46,021 nt of DNA from Deinococcus piscis (lineage in GTDB: Bacteria; Deinococcota; Deinococci; Deinococcales; Deinococcaceae). The stretch covers positions 1-46,021 of the forward strand of contig NZ_BNAL01000025.1 in assembly GCF_014653275.1 (NCBI RefSeq), given 5' to 3'. The translations under genes and the position numbers were made by a program. Positions 45,281 to 46,021 of the stretch are shown piece by piece. Every line of letters starts with the position of its first letter. Position 1 is the first letter of the stretch. A model generated the notes under the pieces. The model had not been told where the DNA came from and searched no databases. It saw only the letters and a program-made list of their open reading frames with translations.

Positions 45281-45497
45281 CCCGCCTCCTGCACCTGCCC
45301 CAGCTTGCCCGGCTTCTGCCCAGCAACACTTTTAGCCAGTTCCTACAACCTACAAATAGCTCCAGTTTAAATGGCCCTATTTCAAACGGCCCAGTTTACT
45401 CCGCTCAGCGGCAGTGGGTTGACCCCGCGCCAAAGCAGTGCAGAGCAGTGCATGAGCAGCTACTCTTTGCAGGTCACCCCTACCGAGAAAAGAGCAC

Positions 45498-45527
45498 AAA
45501 AAAAACAGGCTCCCCTAGAGGAACCTG
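45498..45527 (-). terminator. Rho-independent terminator of the WGxxGxxG gene
   Basis: On the minus strand CAGGTTCC pairs with the GGAGCCTG side (one G-T wobble), followed by eight T. It lies 29 bases past the stop. The remaining gap to 45281 must hold the DUF475 promoter, which I could not place with confidence. Confidence 0.9.
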
Positions 45528-45555
45528 CTGGTGACTGAACTTGGCAGTCAACCGC

Positions 45556-45858
45556 TTAGCGGCGGGTGGTGTCGTTATTGTGGGTGGTCGTGGTATGGGT
45601 AGTGTGGGTGGGGGTGGTGTGCACAGGAGCAGTGCGGACCACGTGCTCGGGCTCACGGCGGCGAGCACCGGCCAGACCGGCCAGACCCAGCAGACCCAGC
45701 CAACCCCAGTCAAAGCCGTCGTTTTCGCGTTCGACAGTGGTGGTGGTCACAGGGGTGGAGGTGGTGGTGGTGGTTTCGCTGGTGGACTGAGTCTGAGCAG
45801 CGGCGGTCATAGGGGCGGCCAGCAGGCCAGTCAGCAGCAGAGCGGTTACTTTTTTCAT
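45556..45858 (-). CDS. Small secreted WGxxGxxG family protein
   Basis: A 100-residue protein with a clear signal peptide (MKKVTALLLTGLLAAPMTAAA, cleavage probably after AQA or AAA), a Thr/Ser-rich stretch, then FDWGWLGLLGLAGLAGARRRE from residue 49 to 69. That is the WG-x-x-G hydrophobic segment followed by basic residues seen in WGxxGxxG proteins, which resembles a C-terminal sorting or anchoring signal. Unusually for a sorting signal, about 30 residues rich in Thr and His follow it (HTTPTHTTHTT). GGAG lies nine bases before ATG 45858. Function unknown; the His-rich tail might bind metal. Confidence 0.8.
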   Translation of the reverse strand: MKKVTALLLTGLLAAPMTAAAQTQSTSETTTTTSTPVTTTTVERENDGFDWGWLGLLGLAGLAGARRREPEHVVRTAPVHTTPTHTTHTTTTHNNDTTRR

Positions 45859-46021
45859 GGTGTTATCTCCTCTTTCGGTGGGCCGGAACAGGCGCTCCTG
45901 CTCAAATCGCAGGGCATAGTGTTCCGGCTGCTGAGTAGCAGTGTGTGGCCTCAGGGCTCAGTACCTGACAGGTTGCCTTTCGGCCCCTCCTGGCGCAGGA
46001 AATGGAGTCCTCAAGAGGTCC

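Noticed and set aside
45281..45480. Manganese riboswitch (yybP-ykoY) upstream of the DUF475/TerC-like gene
   Set aside because: The family is often under this riboswitch, and AAGAGTAGC plus GGGTCAACC are loosely similar, but the core GGGGAGUAG motif and paired stems are not convincing.

Overview
The window is high-GC bacterial chromosome that I read as Deinococcus or a close relative. This rests on codon and GC style, on methionine genes whose protein sequences resemble those I know from Deinococcus, on promoters that lie directly upstream of start codons, and on an IrrE-type protease. The genus is an inference that I could not test here.

Region 1 (1-17,000, all minus strand) is a large defence operon transcribed right to left. 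In order it encodes a 1700-residue DEAD/DEAH helicase with zinc clusters, a DUF1998 region and a C-terminal nuclease-like domain; an SNF2-type helicase like DrmD; a PglX/DrmMI-like adenine methyltransferase; an ImmA/IrrE-like metallopeptidase; the remains of a small broken gene; an McrB-family GTPase with DUF4357 and EVE/PUA-like domains; and the start of an McrC that stops early. The first four genes are packed at 2-bp spacing or overlapping, and McrB/McrC overlap by 4 bp. The set looks like class 1 DISARM (DrmD plus DrmMI), but separate DrmA, DrmB and DrmC are replaced by one giant helicase-nuclease. A protease and an McrBC module are added. The methyltransferase gene carries five 7-bp tandem repeats that could switch its reading frame. 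This is the main candidate for an undescribed system.

Region 2 (17,250-22,600) is housekeeping and envelope: dihydrolipoamide dehydrogenase, an N-acetylmuramoyl-L-alanine amidase and, divergently, a DUF937 protein anchored by one membrane helix with Thr-rich linkers and Ig-like domains.

Region 3 (22,600-39,900) is a methionine and sulfur block. metY-metX lie behind a SAM-I riboswitch with promoter and terminator. The divergent metF-metH follow, then a sulfonate/taurine-type ABC transporter (ssuCB, divergent ssuA), a GH3 beta-glucosidase, and metN-metI-metQ-metQ behind a second SAM-I riboswitch with terminator. Methionine uptake and homocysteine synthesis should shut off together when SAM is plentiful, while metF-metH appear to be controlled differently.

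Region 4 (39,900-46,021) holds a luciferase-like flavin oxidoreductase, two overlapping CNNM/CorC-type membrane proteins, a DUF475/TerC-like membrane protein and a small secreted WGxxGxxG protein. No tRNA, rRNA, CRISPR array or complete insertion sequence was seen.
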